26,091 bases of DNA from JBBIRM01 sp037441765 (GCA_037441765.1 JBBIRM010000026.1:1-26091); one strand, 5' to 3'. Numbered from the stretch's first letter, positions 7,247-15,051 are shown. The notes: generated by a model from the sequence alone, not told the origin. Translations and numbers: made by a program.

Positions 7247-8392
7247 ATGGATTTTAAATTGACAGAAGAACAAATGGCGATGCAAGAGATGGCCAAGAAC
7301 TTTGCTGAAAAGAAGATAGCCCCTACGATGGAGGAGGATGAGAAGGAGCATCGGTTTCGTCGAGAAATTGTAAAAGAGATGGCAAGATTGGGGTTTTTTG
7401 GATGCATCTCTCCTGAGAAGTATGGTGGGAATGAAAGTGGATACCTGGCTGCAACCTTAATGACAGAAGAAGTGGCAAGAATCTCTCCTTCGTGGGGATT
7501 GCCATTTAATCTCCAGATGAACTCTATTCAGTCGGTCCTTCTGGCCTTTGGAACAGAAGAACAGAGGCAGAAATGGATTCCCCCTCTCATCAATGCCGAT
7601 CTCCTCGGATGTTTTGCGATCACAGAACCCAATACTGGTTCTGATGTTGCCTCTATGAAGACCACTGTACAAGAGGTGGAGGATGGGTTTATCATGAATG
7701 GGACAAAGATGTGGATCTCTGGTGTTCCTGTTGCTGACGTGGGGATTGTCTATGCCTATACAGACCGAGCATTGAAACATAAGGGGATATCTGCCTTTAT
7801 GGTAGATATGCATTCGCCAGGTGTAACCCAGAAGGCGATAGATACAAAATTGGGTCTTTTTTGTGCTCCAACTGGTGAGATCGTCTTTGATAATGTAAAA
7901 TTACCTAAAGACGCTCTGGTGGGCCAGAAAGGTGATGGGTTCAAAATATGCATGTCAATGCTGGACAATACAAGACTTTCCTCAGCAGCCAGGGCTGTTG
8001 GGGTTGCCAGAGCTTGTCGTGAGCATTCTGTTCGATATGCCAATGAGCGAGAACAGTTCGGACAGCCAATCGCCAATTTCCAGATGATTCAGGAGCAGAT
8101 TGCTGAGATGTATGTAGAGGAGGAGGCTGCCAGGCTCCTTGTCTACCGGGCTGCTTCCAACAGGGATGCGGGGATGAAGACCACCATAGAGGTTTCCTGT
8201 GCAAAGTATTTTGCTTCTGAGGTGGCGGTTCGAGCCGCCAACACCGCTGTAAAAATCTTTGGTTCATATGGATTTTCATCGGAATACCCTGTTGAACGAT
8301 TCTATCGAGATGCCAAGTCCTATCAAATTGTAGAGGGGACATCCAATATACAAAAAGTGATTATTTCCAGACATGTTTTGGGTCTTAAATAA
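7247..8392 (+). CDS. Acyl-CoA dehydrogenase, glutaryl-CoA dehydrogenase-like
   Basis: This 381-residue FAD enzyme belongs to the acyl-CoA dehydrogenase family. The FAD/substrate motif AITEPNTGSDVASM, the NGTKMWISG strand, REQFGQPIANFQMIQ and the C-terminal YQIVEGTSNIQ with the catalytic Glu (residue 363) are all present. GLFCAPTGEIVFDNV and IFGSYGFSSEYPVERFYRDA resemble, from memory, the non-decarboxylating glutaryl-CoA dehydrogenase of Desulfococcus more than short-chain enzymes. A biotin carrier gene follows 34 bases later, as expected if glutaconyl-CoA is released and decarboxylated by a biotin-dependent complex. AAAGGAGG upstream fixes the ATG. It would act at the end of the ring-degradation route; another short or cyclic acyl-CoA substrate cannot be excluded. 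Confidence 0.87.
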   Translation: MDFKLTEEQMAMQEMAKNFAEKKIAPTMEEDEKEHRFRREIVKEMARLGFFGCISPEKYGGNESGYLAATLMTEEVARISPSWGLPFNLQMNSIQSVLLAFGTEEQRQKWIPPLINADLLGCFAITEPNTGSDVASMKTTVQEVEDGFIMNGTKMWISGVPVADVGIVYAYTDRALKHKGISAFMVDMHSPGVTQKAIDTKLGLFCAPTGEIVFDNVKLPKDALVGQKGDGFKICMSMLDNTRLSSAARAVGVARACREHSVRYANEREQFGQPIANFQMIQEQIAEMYVEEEAARLLVYRAASNRDAGMKTTIEVSCAKYFASEVAVRAANTAVKIFGSYGFSSEYPVERFYRDAKSYQIVEGTSNIQKVIISRHVLGLK

Positions 8393-8426
8393 GCGAAAGT
8401 GAATCAGAATAAGGAGGGATAAGATT

Positions 8427-8642
8427 ATGGGAACGCCAGTGACCGTACCGATGGTAGGGAAGATCATCTCTGTCGCAGTAAAACCAGGTGATAAGGTTCA
8501 GGAGAATGATCCAGTGGCTATCTTAGAAGCGATGAAGATGGAAATGCCCATTGTCGCCCCAGTTACGGGAACAGTGAAAGAGGTATGTGTGGGGCCAGGA
8601 CAGGAAGTGGAATCCGAGGCAGTCATTGCAATTATCGAGTAA
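8427..8642 (+). CDS. Stand-alone biotin carrier protein (biotinyl/lipoyl domain)
   Basis: This 71-residue protein consists of one biotinyl domain with the attachment motif EAMKMEMPI, so Lys37 should carry biotin. It begins directly with the first strand (VTVPMVGKIISVAVKPGDKV) and has no Ala/Pro-rich linker, so it is an independent carrier subunit. Such carriers serve methylmalonyl-, glutaconyl- or oxaloacetate-decarboxylases and acyl-CoA carboxylases. Placed between a glutaryl-CoA dehydrogenase-like gene and a GNAT gene, it most plausibly belongs to a glutaconyl-CoA decarboxylase, but no carboxyltransferase or membrane beta subunit is in the window. AAGGAGG lies upstream of the ATG. A partner complex elsewhere in the genome is assumed. 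Confidence 0.9.
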   Translation: MGTPVTVPMVGKIISVAVKPGDKVQENDPVAILEAMKMEMPIVAPVTGTVKEVCVGPGQEVESEAVIAIIE

Positions 8643-8664
8643 CTTGACAGGGAATGGAGAAGGA

Positions 8665-9126
8665 ATGTCGGAAGAGGAATTCTTAAATAATGTAAACATA
8701 CGGCCAATACGGATTGAGGACCTAAATGCCATTGTCGAGATTGATTATAAGATTTTAGGCAAAAAGAGGCCTGATTATTGGAGAAATATAATTAGGTTTC
8801 CCAATCCCCTTCATCCCCTATCCTCTCTGGTTGCAGAATTTGAAGGGGAGGTGATTGGATTCATCGTTGGAGATGTGAGCGGATGGGAATTTGGAATTCC
8901 TGACACTATTGGATGGATAAGAACGATTGGGGTTGACCCATCTTATCAGCATCGAGGGGTTGCAAGAAGATTAGGAGAGGAATTTTGTAAAAATCTCAAG
9001 GCAATTGGGGTAAGTATGGTTTATACATTAGTCAATTGGAACGATTGGGATCTCCTCAAGTTTTTTCGGGCGATGGGTTTTACAAGGGGTGGGGAGATGA
9101 TCAACCTTGAATTGAAAATTGAATAG
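8665..9126 (+). CDS. GNAT family N-acetyltransferase
   Basis: This 153-residue acetyl-CoA-dependent acyltransferase has the GNAT core: VNIRPIRIEDLNAIVEID at the N-terminus and motif A as RTIGVDPSYQHRGVARRL, with the pyrophosphate-binding QHRGVA at about residues 95-100. LVNWNDWDLLKFFRAMGFTRGG near the C-terminus matches the RimI-like pattern of an Asn followed by aFYxxxGF. The ATG at 8665 is preferred over longer in-frame starts inside the biotin carrier gene, because GGAGAAGG lies just upstream and the GNAT domain begins right after it. It is the third gene of the unit with the dehydrogenase and biotin carrier. A role in lysine acetylation of acyl-CoA pathway enzymes is possible, but only inferred. 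Confidence 0.82.
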   Translation: MSEEEFLNNVNIRPIRIEDLNAIVEIDYKILGKKRPDYWRNIIRFPNPLHPLSSLVAEFEGEVIGFIVGDVSGWEFGIPDTIGWIRTIGVDPSYQHRGVARRLGEEFCKNLKAIGVSMVYTLVNWNDWDLLKFFRAMGFTRGGEMINLELKIE

Positions 9127-9223
9127 TTTACTTTTTGCAACCCCTATTCGTCATGGTTTGCCTGCAATCGCATTTTAGGTTGTAAGATTATTAAAATGGG
9201 TTAAGGGAAAAAGAGAATAGAAG

Positions 9224-9289
9224 GGACAATTCCTCTGAAGAATTTAAATGGAATTTCCCTTTATGTAATTCCCTTTATTAAAAGAGGGG
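9224..9289. repeat. Dispersed repeat, copy 2
   Basis: This copy matches 656-721, sharing the 17-base run CCTCTGAAGAATTTAAA and TCCCTTTAT/CCCTTT blocks. Its right end (AGAGGGG, 9283-9289) supplies the ribosome-binding site of the following dehydrogenase gene. Confidence 0.6.
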
Positions 9290-9298
9290 ATGTTTTCA

Positions 9299-10441
9299 AT
9301 GAATTTTGATAAAGAGAGAGAGATGATAAGGGAAACTGCTGCCAAGACTGCTCAGCGTATTCAGTTACGAGCGGCAGAACTTGATGCCACTGGCAGATTC
9401 CCATGGGATTTAGTTGAGACCCTTGGAAAGCAAGGGTTTCTCTCCATTCTCCTTCCAGAAGAATATGGAGGAACCAATGGAGATCTTCTCTCCTTTTGCC
9501 TGGTGATAGAAGAGATTGCAAAGGTTTGTGGTTCCTCATCCATGTTGATCCTCGGGCAGGGTTTGGGTACAACCCCCGTTCTCTTTGCAGGCACCCCCGT
9601 TCAGAAAGACCGTTACTTTACACAAATTAGTGAAAAAAACAGCCTCATTGCCTTTGCCCTTTGTGAGGCAGAGATAGGGTTGGACCTTTCATCAATTAAA
9701 ACAAGGGCTGAAAAAAGGGGGGGAGAATATTTTATCAATGGCCATAAAGGGTTTGTGATTAATGGAAGTGTGGCCCATCTTTACACGGTTTTTGCCGTCA
9801 CCGAGCCTCATAAAGGGAGGGAGGGAATTAGTGGTTTCGTTGTTGAAAATGGAACCCCAGGGCTTCGATTTGGTGAAAAGGTAGAGAAACTCGGGATGAG
9901 GGGGTCTATCACCACAGATTTAATATTTGAAAACTGCAAAGTTCCAGAAGAGAATCGTCTTGGAGAGGAGGAGGATGGGTGGAGGATCGCCTTAAATACC
10001 ATCAATATATCAAGACCAGCGGTGGGGGCCCAGGCAGTAGGCCTCGCTCAAGGGGCACTCGATTATGCAATTCATTATGCCAATGAACGTATCCAATTCA
10101 ATAAACCCATCTCTTCATTTCAGGCTATCCAATTTATGATTGCTGATATGGCAACCCAAATTGAAGCAGCTCGGGCCCTGGTTTATAAAGCAGTGGATCA
10201 AATAATGACCAGACATCCTGATTCTGAGAGGCTCTCTGCGATTGCTAAAATTTTTGCCTCCGATGTTGCTATGAAGGTTACTACCGATGCGGTTCAGATT
10301 CTTGGTGGTTATGGTTATATGAAAGATTATCCTCTGGAACGGATGATGCGTGATGCAAAGGTGACCCAGATTTATGAAGGAGCCAATCAGGTTCAGCGAT
10401 TGGTGGTGGCCCAAAAATTATTAAAACAGGAAATATTTTAA
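9299..10441 (+). CDS. Acyl-CoA dehydrogenase (second of three)
   Basis: This is a 380-residue acyl-CoA dehydrogenase. The core motifs are LPEEYGGTNGD, FALCEAEIGLDLSSI (the usual TEPxxGSD has become CEAEIGLD), NGHKGFVINGS, RIQFNKPISSFQAIQ and ILGGYGYMKDYPLERMMRDAKVTQIYEGANQ. The catalytic Glu360 is kept, with Ala in place of Thr in the EGT motif. It is more similar to the dehydrogenase at 20602 than to the one at 7247. ATG 9299 is preferred to 9290 because AGAGGGG is nine bases upstream of 9299 and abuts 9290. In context it may act on a cyclic or dicarboxylic acyl-CoA of the ring pathway, such as cyclohexanecarboxyl-CoA or pimelyl-CoA; the sequence does not decide. Confidence 0.88.
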   Translation: MNFDKEREMIRETAAKTAQRIQLRAAELDATGRFPWDLVETLGKQGFLSILLPEEYGGTNGDLLSFCLVIEEIAKVCGSSSMLILGQGLGTTPVLFAGTPVQKDRYFTQISEKNSLIAFALCEAEIGLDLSSIKTRAEKRGGEYFINGHKGFVINGSVAHLYTVFAVTEPHKGREGISGFVVENGTPGLRFGEKVEKLGMRGSITTDLIFENCKVPEENRLGEEEDGWRIALNTINISRPAVGAQAVGLAQGALDYAIHYANERIQFNKPISSFQAIQFMIADMATQIEAARALVYKAVDQIMTRHPDSERLSAIAKIFASDVAMKVTTDAVQILGGYGYMKDYPLERMMRDAKVTQIYEGANQVQRLVVAQKLLKQEIF

Positions 10442-10572
10442 AACCTCTATTATTTCATTGAATTATAAAAAATACAAAATTTTACTTGTAATTGTGATAA
10501 AAATATAGTATTTTTTGGTCATCCATGAGAATATATTCACAAATAGTTTAAAAATCTTAGGAGGACTAATCG

Positions 10573-11328
10573 ATGGGAAGATTGGAAGGGAAGGCTGCGG
10601 TTGTTACAGGTGGGGGCAGGGGAATTGGTAGGGCTGTTTGCCTTGCCTTTGCCAGGGAGGGGGCTGATGTGGTTGTAAATTTTGCTACCAAAGAACAACC
10701 CGCACAGGAAGTAGTGGAGATGATCGAAAAGATGGGACGTAAGGCGGTCGCTGTAAAGGGTAATGTGGCTATAAAGTCAGATGCAGAAAAGATAATAAAA
10801 ACATGTGTGGATCAGTTTGGAAAGATCGATATATTAGTAAATAACGCAGGGGCAACCAGACCTGGAATGCTTTATAAAATGACGGAGGAGCAGTGGGCTG
10901 AGGTAATAGACATCCATCTTAAAGGTCCATTCCTCTGCATTCAGGCAGCATCTAAGTATATGATGGAGCAAAAGTATGGTAAGATCATCAATGTGACCTC
11001 AGCAGCGGGCATTTCAGGAACAAAAGGGCAGATCAATTATAGTTCAGCAAAAGGAGGGATTATTGCCCTTACCAAATCCGCAGCAAGAGAGTTGGCGGGT
11101 TATGGAATTACGGTCAATGTGATCTCCCCAGGTTATGTGAGCACAGAGATGACTGAAAAGATTCGAACCGATCCAAAACTTAGGGAGATCTATATGGGTA
11201 GGATTTTACTGGGCCGATTTGCTGAACCTGAGGAAGTTGCCCCAACCTTTGTCTTTCTCGCTTCAGATGAAGCCAATTATATTACAGGACAACTCATCTG
11301 CGTGGATGGGGGGCTGGGAATGACCTAA
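10573..11328 (+). CDS. Short-chain dehydrogenase/reductase (FabG-like)
   Basis: This 251-residue classical SDR has the cofactor motif TGGGRGIG (residues 12-19), the NNAG strand, the catalytic Ser in INVTSAAG and Tyr/Lys in YSSAK. The C-terminal ITGQLICVDGGLGM is typical of 3-oxoacyl-reductase-like members. Asn rather than Asp/Glu follows the second strand (VVVNFATK), which leans towards NADPH but is not decisive. AGGAGG precedes the ATG at 10573. It sits between acyl-CoA dehydrogenase and bamQ genes, so oxidation of 3-hydroxypimelyl-CoA, the product of BamA, is a reasonable suggestion. SDR families are too broad to assign a substrate from sequence. Confidence 0.87.
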   Translation: MGRLEGKAAVVTGGGRGIGRAVCLAFAREGADVVVNFATKEQPAQEVVEMIEKMGRKAVAVKGNVAIKSDAEKIIKTCVDQFGKIDILVNNAGATRPGMLYKMTEEQWAEVIDIHLKGPFLCIQAASKYMMEQKYGKIINVTSAAGISGTKGQINYSSAKGGIIALTKSAARELAGYGITVNVISPGYVSTEMTEKIRTDPKLREIYMGRILLGRFAEPEEVAPTFVFLASDEANYITGQLICVDGGLGMT

Positions 11329-11491
11329 CATTTTTTGGTTTGGAGATTAGGAATAGGACCCACATTGCGAAATTAAGAGTCCAAATTTTAGAAAGGGGGG
11401 ATGAAAATTTAAGAAAGTGGAACCTGCTTTCTCAAATCTGTTTTAATGTAGCAGGCGGATTTAATTTTTAAAATAGAAAGGGGTGATATGT

Positions 11492-12604
11492 ATGTCAGCA
11501 GTTCCTGATAAGATTGAAACCTGGCAAATGGTTCAGCCGACCACAAAAGATAAGGATACAGGAGAGGTGAAACCTGGCAAATTGGTTAAAACCTCCATCC
11601 CTGTACCATCCTTAGGACCTGGAGAGGTTCTGGTTAAAGTGGCAGGTTGTGGAGTCTGTCATACTGACTTAGGTTACTTCTATGATGGAGTTCCTACAGT
11701 CCAAAAACCTCCTCTGACCTTAGGTCATGAGATCAGTGGGACTGTGGTTGCTGGAGATGAGAAATGGGTTGGCAAAGAGGTGATTATCCCCGCGGTCATG
11801 CCCTGTCGTCAGTGCCTCCTATGTAAAACTGGGAGAGGAAATCGATGTTTATCCCAGAAGATGCCTGGAAACAGTCTTGGAATTTATGGTGGTTTTTCAA
11901 GTCACATTCCAGTTCCTTCCATCGACCTCTGTGAGGTTAGAAATCGTGGAGCAATTCCCCTCGAACAATTAGCAGTCGTAGCGGATGCAGTGACCACCCC
12001 TTATCAGGCAGCAAAAAGGGCAAACCTCGAACCTGGAGATCAGGTGATCATCATTGGCGTCACTGGAGGGGTAGGGGTCTATATGGCTCAAACGGCAAAG
12101 GCATTGGGGGCGAAGGTGGTCATTGGGATTGCCCGAAACCCTGAGAAATTGCAGAGGGCCCTCAAGTATGGGGCTGATTTTGTGATCAGTTCTCAGGATA
12201 AGGCGATTAAAGACATCAGGAACGAGTTTCGTGAAATCTGTAAAAAGAATGGACTGGAGGCTGGATTTGGCTGGAAGATCTTTGAGGTTACAGGGACCAA
12301 GGCAGGTCAGGACCTCGCACTGGAACTTCTATCCTTTACCGGAAAACTGATTGTCATTGGTTTTGGTTTGGCAAAAAATGAGTATAGCATATCTCGTCTG
12401 ATGGCATTTGATGCTGAGATTATCGGAACCTGGGGATGTCTGCCAGAATATTATCCAATTGTGCTCGATATGGTTCTTTCAAAAAAGATTGACATTGAAC
12501 CTTTTGTTGAGACCCGACCTATGAGCAAGATTGAGTCTGTATTTGAGGAGGTTCACAGGGCAGGTTCTCCAGCAAAGAGAATTGTTCTAACACCAGATTT
12601 TTAA
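11492..12604 (+). CDS. bamQ: 6-hydroxycyclohex-1-ene-1-carbonyl-CoA dehydrogenase
   Basis: This 370-residue zinc-dependent medium-chain dehydrogenase (also called Had) oxidises 6-hydroxycyclohex-1-ene-1-carbonyl-CoA to the 6-oxo compound with NAD, after hydration of the dienoyl-CoA. Catalytic zinc ligands are Cys56 in GCGVCHTD and the GHE at 79-80. Structural zinc cysteines are 105, 108, 111 and 119 in CRQCLLCKTGRGNRC. The Rossmann loop reads GVTGGVGVYMAQTAKALGA. PAVMPC, QKMPGNSLG, ADAVTTPYQAA, GWKIFEVTG and LMAFDAEIIGTWGC are specific to this dearomatisation family rather than general alcohol dehydrogenases. ATG 11492 follows GGGGTGA; an upstream in-frame GTG at 11483 lies within that site. 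It is flanked by SDR and bamA genes. Confidence 0.93.
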   Translation: MSAVPDKIETWQMVQPTTKDKDTGEVKPGKLVKTSIPVPSLGPGEVLVKVAGCGVCHTDLGYFYDGVPTVQKPPLTLGHEISGTVVAGDEKWVGKEVIIPAVMPCRQCLLCKTGRGNRCLSQKMPGNSLGIYGGFSSHIPVPSIDLCEVRNRGAIPLEQLAVVADAVTTPYQAAKRANLEPGDQVIIIGVTGGVGVYMAQTAKALGAKVVIGIARNPEKLQRALKYGADFVISSQDKAIKDIRNEFREICKKNGLEAGFGWKIFEVTGTKAGQDLALELLSFTGKLIVIGFGLAKNEYSISRLMAFDAEIIGTWGCLPEYYPIVLDMVLSKKIDIEPFVETRPMSKIESVFEEVHRAGSPAKRIVLTPDF

Positions 12605-12653
12605 AAGATTAAAACTTAGAATTTCCTTCTAACAATTTTTGGTTAGATTTTAT

Positions 12654-12673
12654 GGACAGATGATCATCTGTCC
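12654..12673. repeat. Perfect 20-bp palindrome upstream of bamA
   Basis: GGACAGATGATCATCTGTCC is fully self-complementary and lies 38 bases before the bamA start. The preceding TTCTAACAATTTTT (from 12627) also precedes the palindrome at 787, so it is probably a short dispersed-repeat relic, although an operator role is possible. Confidence 0.7.
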
Positions 12674-12711
12674 CTACATTAAAACATCTTTAGATGAAAG
12701 GAGGAATTTTT

Positions 12712-13860
12712 ATGGCATTGGATTGGGTGCCGAGAGAGGATGAGATTAAAAATCACGATCGTTATGGGCCAGAGCATTGGGGAACAGAGGCCCCATGCAC
12801 CGTTTATGAGAAGAGACCATTGAAGGATCCTAAAGGGAATGTCGTCCCGGGACTATATGTGGCATGGATTCGACTCAACAATCCTGCTCAGTATAACTCT
12901 TATACCACAGAGATGGTCAAGGGAGTCATTGCAGGGTTTGAAAATTCTTCAACGGATCGTTCTGTAGTTGCCACAGTATTTACTGGAACAGGACCCTATG
13001 CCTTCTGCACGGGGGGAAACACAAAAGAGTATTCTGAATACTATAGCCGACGTCCTGAAGAATACGGGGCCTATATGGAGCTCTTTAACAATATGGTTGA
13101 CTCCATTCTGATGTGTAAGAAACCGGTAATCTGCAGGGTCAACGGGATGAGGATTGCAGGAGGACAGGAGATAGGGATGGCCTGTGATATTGCGATTGCC
13201 TCAGATTTGGCCATCTTTGGCCAGGCAGGTCCACGCCATGGCTCTGCTCCAGATGGTGGAGCCACTGATTTCCTTCCATGGTTTTTAAGCATGGAAGATG
13301 CCATGTGGAACTGCGTGAGCTGTGAGATGTGGAGTGCCTACAAGATGAGATGGAAAGGGCTCATCTCGAAGGTTGTCCCTGTGCTCAAGGACGAAAAAGG
13401 GAATTGGGTCCGTAATCCCCAGGTGATCACCGATACTTTTGTCAAAGATGGTGAGATTGTCTATGGCGAGTTTAAGACCGGGGATGAATATAAGCAGGCA
13501 AGGGAATGGGTCAACAATAAACTGAAGGCAAACGATTATGATTTTTCTTTGCTTGATGCTGAAGTAGACCGAGTCGTTTGGACCTTTGCCAACCTATTCC
13601 CTGGCTGTTTGATAAAATCGATCGATTCGATTCGAGCAAAGAAGAAGTTCTTCTGGGATCAAACCAAGAATTACAACAGGCATTGGCTTGCTGCCAACAT
13701 GATGGGTGAGGCCTTCTTGGGATTTGGTGCCTTCAATACAAAGAAGATTACAGGCCAGGATCTCATCGATTTTATCAAGTATCGTCAGGGCATTGCAGAA
13801 GGCAGGCTCATGGATATGGACTTCTTTGAAGAGGTGTTGGCAAAGCCTCAGAAGAAGTAA
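12712..13860 (+). CDS. bamA: 6-oxocyclohex-1-ene-1-carbonyl-CoA hydrolase (ring-opening), BamA/Oah
   Basis: This 382-residue crotonase-superfamily hydrolase adds water twice to 6-oxocyclohex-1-ene-1-carbonyl-CoA and opens the ring to 3-hydroxypimelyl-CoA. It is the standard marker enzyme of anaerobic aromatic degradation. Family-specific blocks are DWVPREDEIKNHDRYGPEHWG, the oxyanion-hole region FTGTGPYAFCTGGNTKEY, AGGQEIGMACDIAIASDLAIFG and HGSAPDGGATDFLPWF, then CEMWSAYKMRWKGLISKVVP. The length, about 120 residues longer than ordinary enoyl-CoA hydratases, is characteristic. The ATG at 12712 has AAAGGAGG seven bases upstream; the in-frame ATG at 12694 precedes that site and is rejected. No frame damage is seen. 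Confidence 0.97.
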   Translation: MALDWVPREDEIKNHDRYGPEHWGTEAPCTVYEKRPLKDPKGNVVPGLYVAWIRLNNPAQYNSYTTEMVKGVIAGFENSSTDRSVVATVFTGTGPYAFCTGGNTKEYSEYYSRRPEEYGAYMELFNNMVDSILMCKKPVICRVNGMRIAGGQEIGMACDIAIASDLAIFGQAGPRHGSAPDGGATDFLPWFLSMEDAMWNCVSCEMWSAYKMRWKGLISKVVPVLKDEKGNWVRNPQVITDTFVKDGEIVYGEFKTGDEYKQAREWVNNKLKANDYDFSLLDAEVDRVVWTFANLFPGCLIKSIDSIRAKKKFFWDQTKNYNRHWLAANMMGEAFLGFGAFNTKKITGQDLIDFIKYRQGIAEGRLMDMDFFEEVLAKPQKK

Positions 13861-14001
13861 ACCCCGTATCTTTCCAATCGCCTAAATGGCAGGGCTTTTC
13901 TTTATAGACCTGAAATTCCTCTCCTGTCTATGGCGATCAGGATTAGGGGTAAAGAACCTTAGGGATTAACTAAAATTTTTACAGTTGGGTCATCAAAATG
14001 G

Positions 14002-14055
14002 GATACCCCTTTGGGCATATATATGTTATAAATTTCCCCGAGGGGTATCTTTTTT
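14002..14055 (+). terminator. Rho-independent terminator-like hairpin between bamA and bamR
   Basis: The perfect 8-base arms GATACCCC (14002-14009) and GGGGTATC (14042-14049) are followed immediately by six T. The 32-base loop is long but contains the self-pairing CATATATATG. It would end or attenuate the bamA transcript. Confidence 0.55.
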
Positions 14056-14129
14056 AATTTATTATTCATTTGCGTGGTCATTGTGACCGTAGAAAAGGGA
14101 TTCCTTTAATCAACAAGGAGGTGACCGAT

Positions 14130-14897
14130 ATGGGTTTTAAGTTTATTTTGTCAGAGTTTAAAGATGGAGTTGCAACCCTTACATTAAACCGTCCTCCACT
14201 CAATGTCCTAAATATTGAGATGATGGGGGAGATCAATTCCTATCTGGAGGAATTAAAAAAGGAGAAGTCTCTCAAACTCATTGTCCTCCAGGCCATGGGA
14301 AAGGCCTTCTCCGCAGGCGTGGATGTGGGAGAACACATGGGAGATATGGCTCCAAAGATGATCGAGACCTTCCACAAGATGTTTCGTTTAATGGACGAAT
14401 TAAAAGTTCCAACACTCGCTATTGTCAATGGCTCAGCCTTAGGGGGAGGATGTGAACTGGCACTCTATTGCGATATGGTCATTGCCACAGAGAAATCACG
14501 GTTCGGTCAACCTGAGATTCAGGTAGGGGTCTTTCCACCCATTGCCGCTCTGATTTTCCCAAGAATAATTGGAAGAAAAAAGGCCATGGAACTCATTCTT
14601 TCTGGAGAGACAATCAGCGCCCAGGAGGCATTGAACATAGGGTTGATCAATAAGGTAATTCCAGAGGCATCCTTTGAGGAAGAGGTCAACGGGTTTATTG
14701 AAAAGTTTAAAAAGTTAAGTGGAATCGTGTTAAGGTTGGCCAAGGAGGCTACCCTTGCAGGACTCAATGATGACATGGAAAAGGGACTTAAGATCATTGA
14801 AAAGATCTATCTTGAAGATTTGATGAAGTCTCATGATGCGATGGAAGGACTAAAGGCATTCTTAGAAAAGCGTAAACCCACTTGGAAAGACGTCTAA
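14130..14897 (+). CDS. bamR: Cyclohexa-1,5-diene-1-carbonyl-CoA hydratase (dienoyl-CoA hydratase)
   Basis: This 255-residue crotonase-fold enzyme (also Dch) hydrates cyclohexa-1,5-diene-1-carbonyl-CoA, the product of benzoyl-CoA reduction, to 6-hydroxycyclohex-1-ene-1-carbonyl-CoA. Typical blocks are LNRPPLNVLNIEMM, KAFSAGVDVGEHMGDMAPKMIETFH, VNGSALGGGCELALYCDMVIA (oxyanion hole and first acidic residue) and FGQPEIQVGVFPPIAA. The V-D-V-G-E-H and VFPP features separate it from ordinary enoyl-CoA hydratases. The start is ATG 14130 because AAGGAGGTGA ends five bases upstream; an in-frame ATG at 14070 has no site. A terminator-like hairpin separates it from bamA, so it may be independently transcribed. 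Confidence 0.9.
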   Translation: MGFKFILSEFKDGVATLTLNRPPLNVLNIEMMGEINSYLEELKKEKSLKLIVLQAMGKAFSAGVDVGEHMGDMAPKMIETFHKMFRLMDELKVPTLAIVNGSALGGGCELALYCDMVIATEKSRFGQPEIQVGVFPPIAALIFPRIIGRKKAMELILSGETISAQEALNIGLINKVIPEASFEEEVNGFIEKFKKLSGIVLRLAKEATLAGLNDDMEKGLKIIEKIYLEDLMKSHDAMEGLKAFLEKRKPTWKDV

Positions 14898-14977
14898 TCG
14901 ATAAAGAAAGTCTCTTCTAAGCCCTCGGTTAAAGGGATTAGTTTAACTGAAGGATTAAGTCTTAACCAATTTTCCAC

Positions 14978-15007
14978 TTGACCATTATAAATTAAAAAAA
15001 TTATATT
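14978..15007 (+). promoter_or_regulatory. Probable promoter of ligase-TRAP unit
   Basis: TTGACC (14978-14983) and TATATT (15002-15007) are separated by 18 bases; each matches the sigma-70 consensus at five of six positions. Transcription would start about 38 bases before the ligase ATG. Confidence 0.5.
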
Positions 15008-15051
15008 ATTGTTGTGTTTCCTCGATATACCTCCGGTCTAACAGAAAAACA

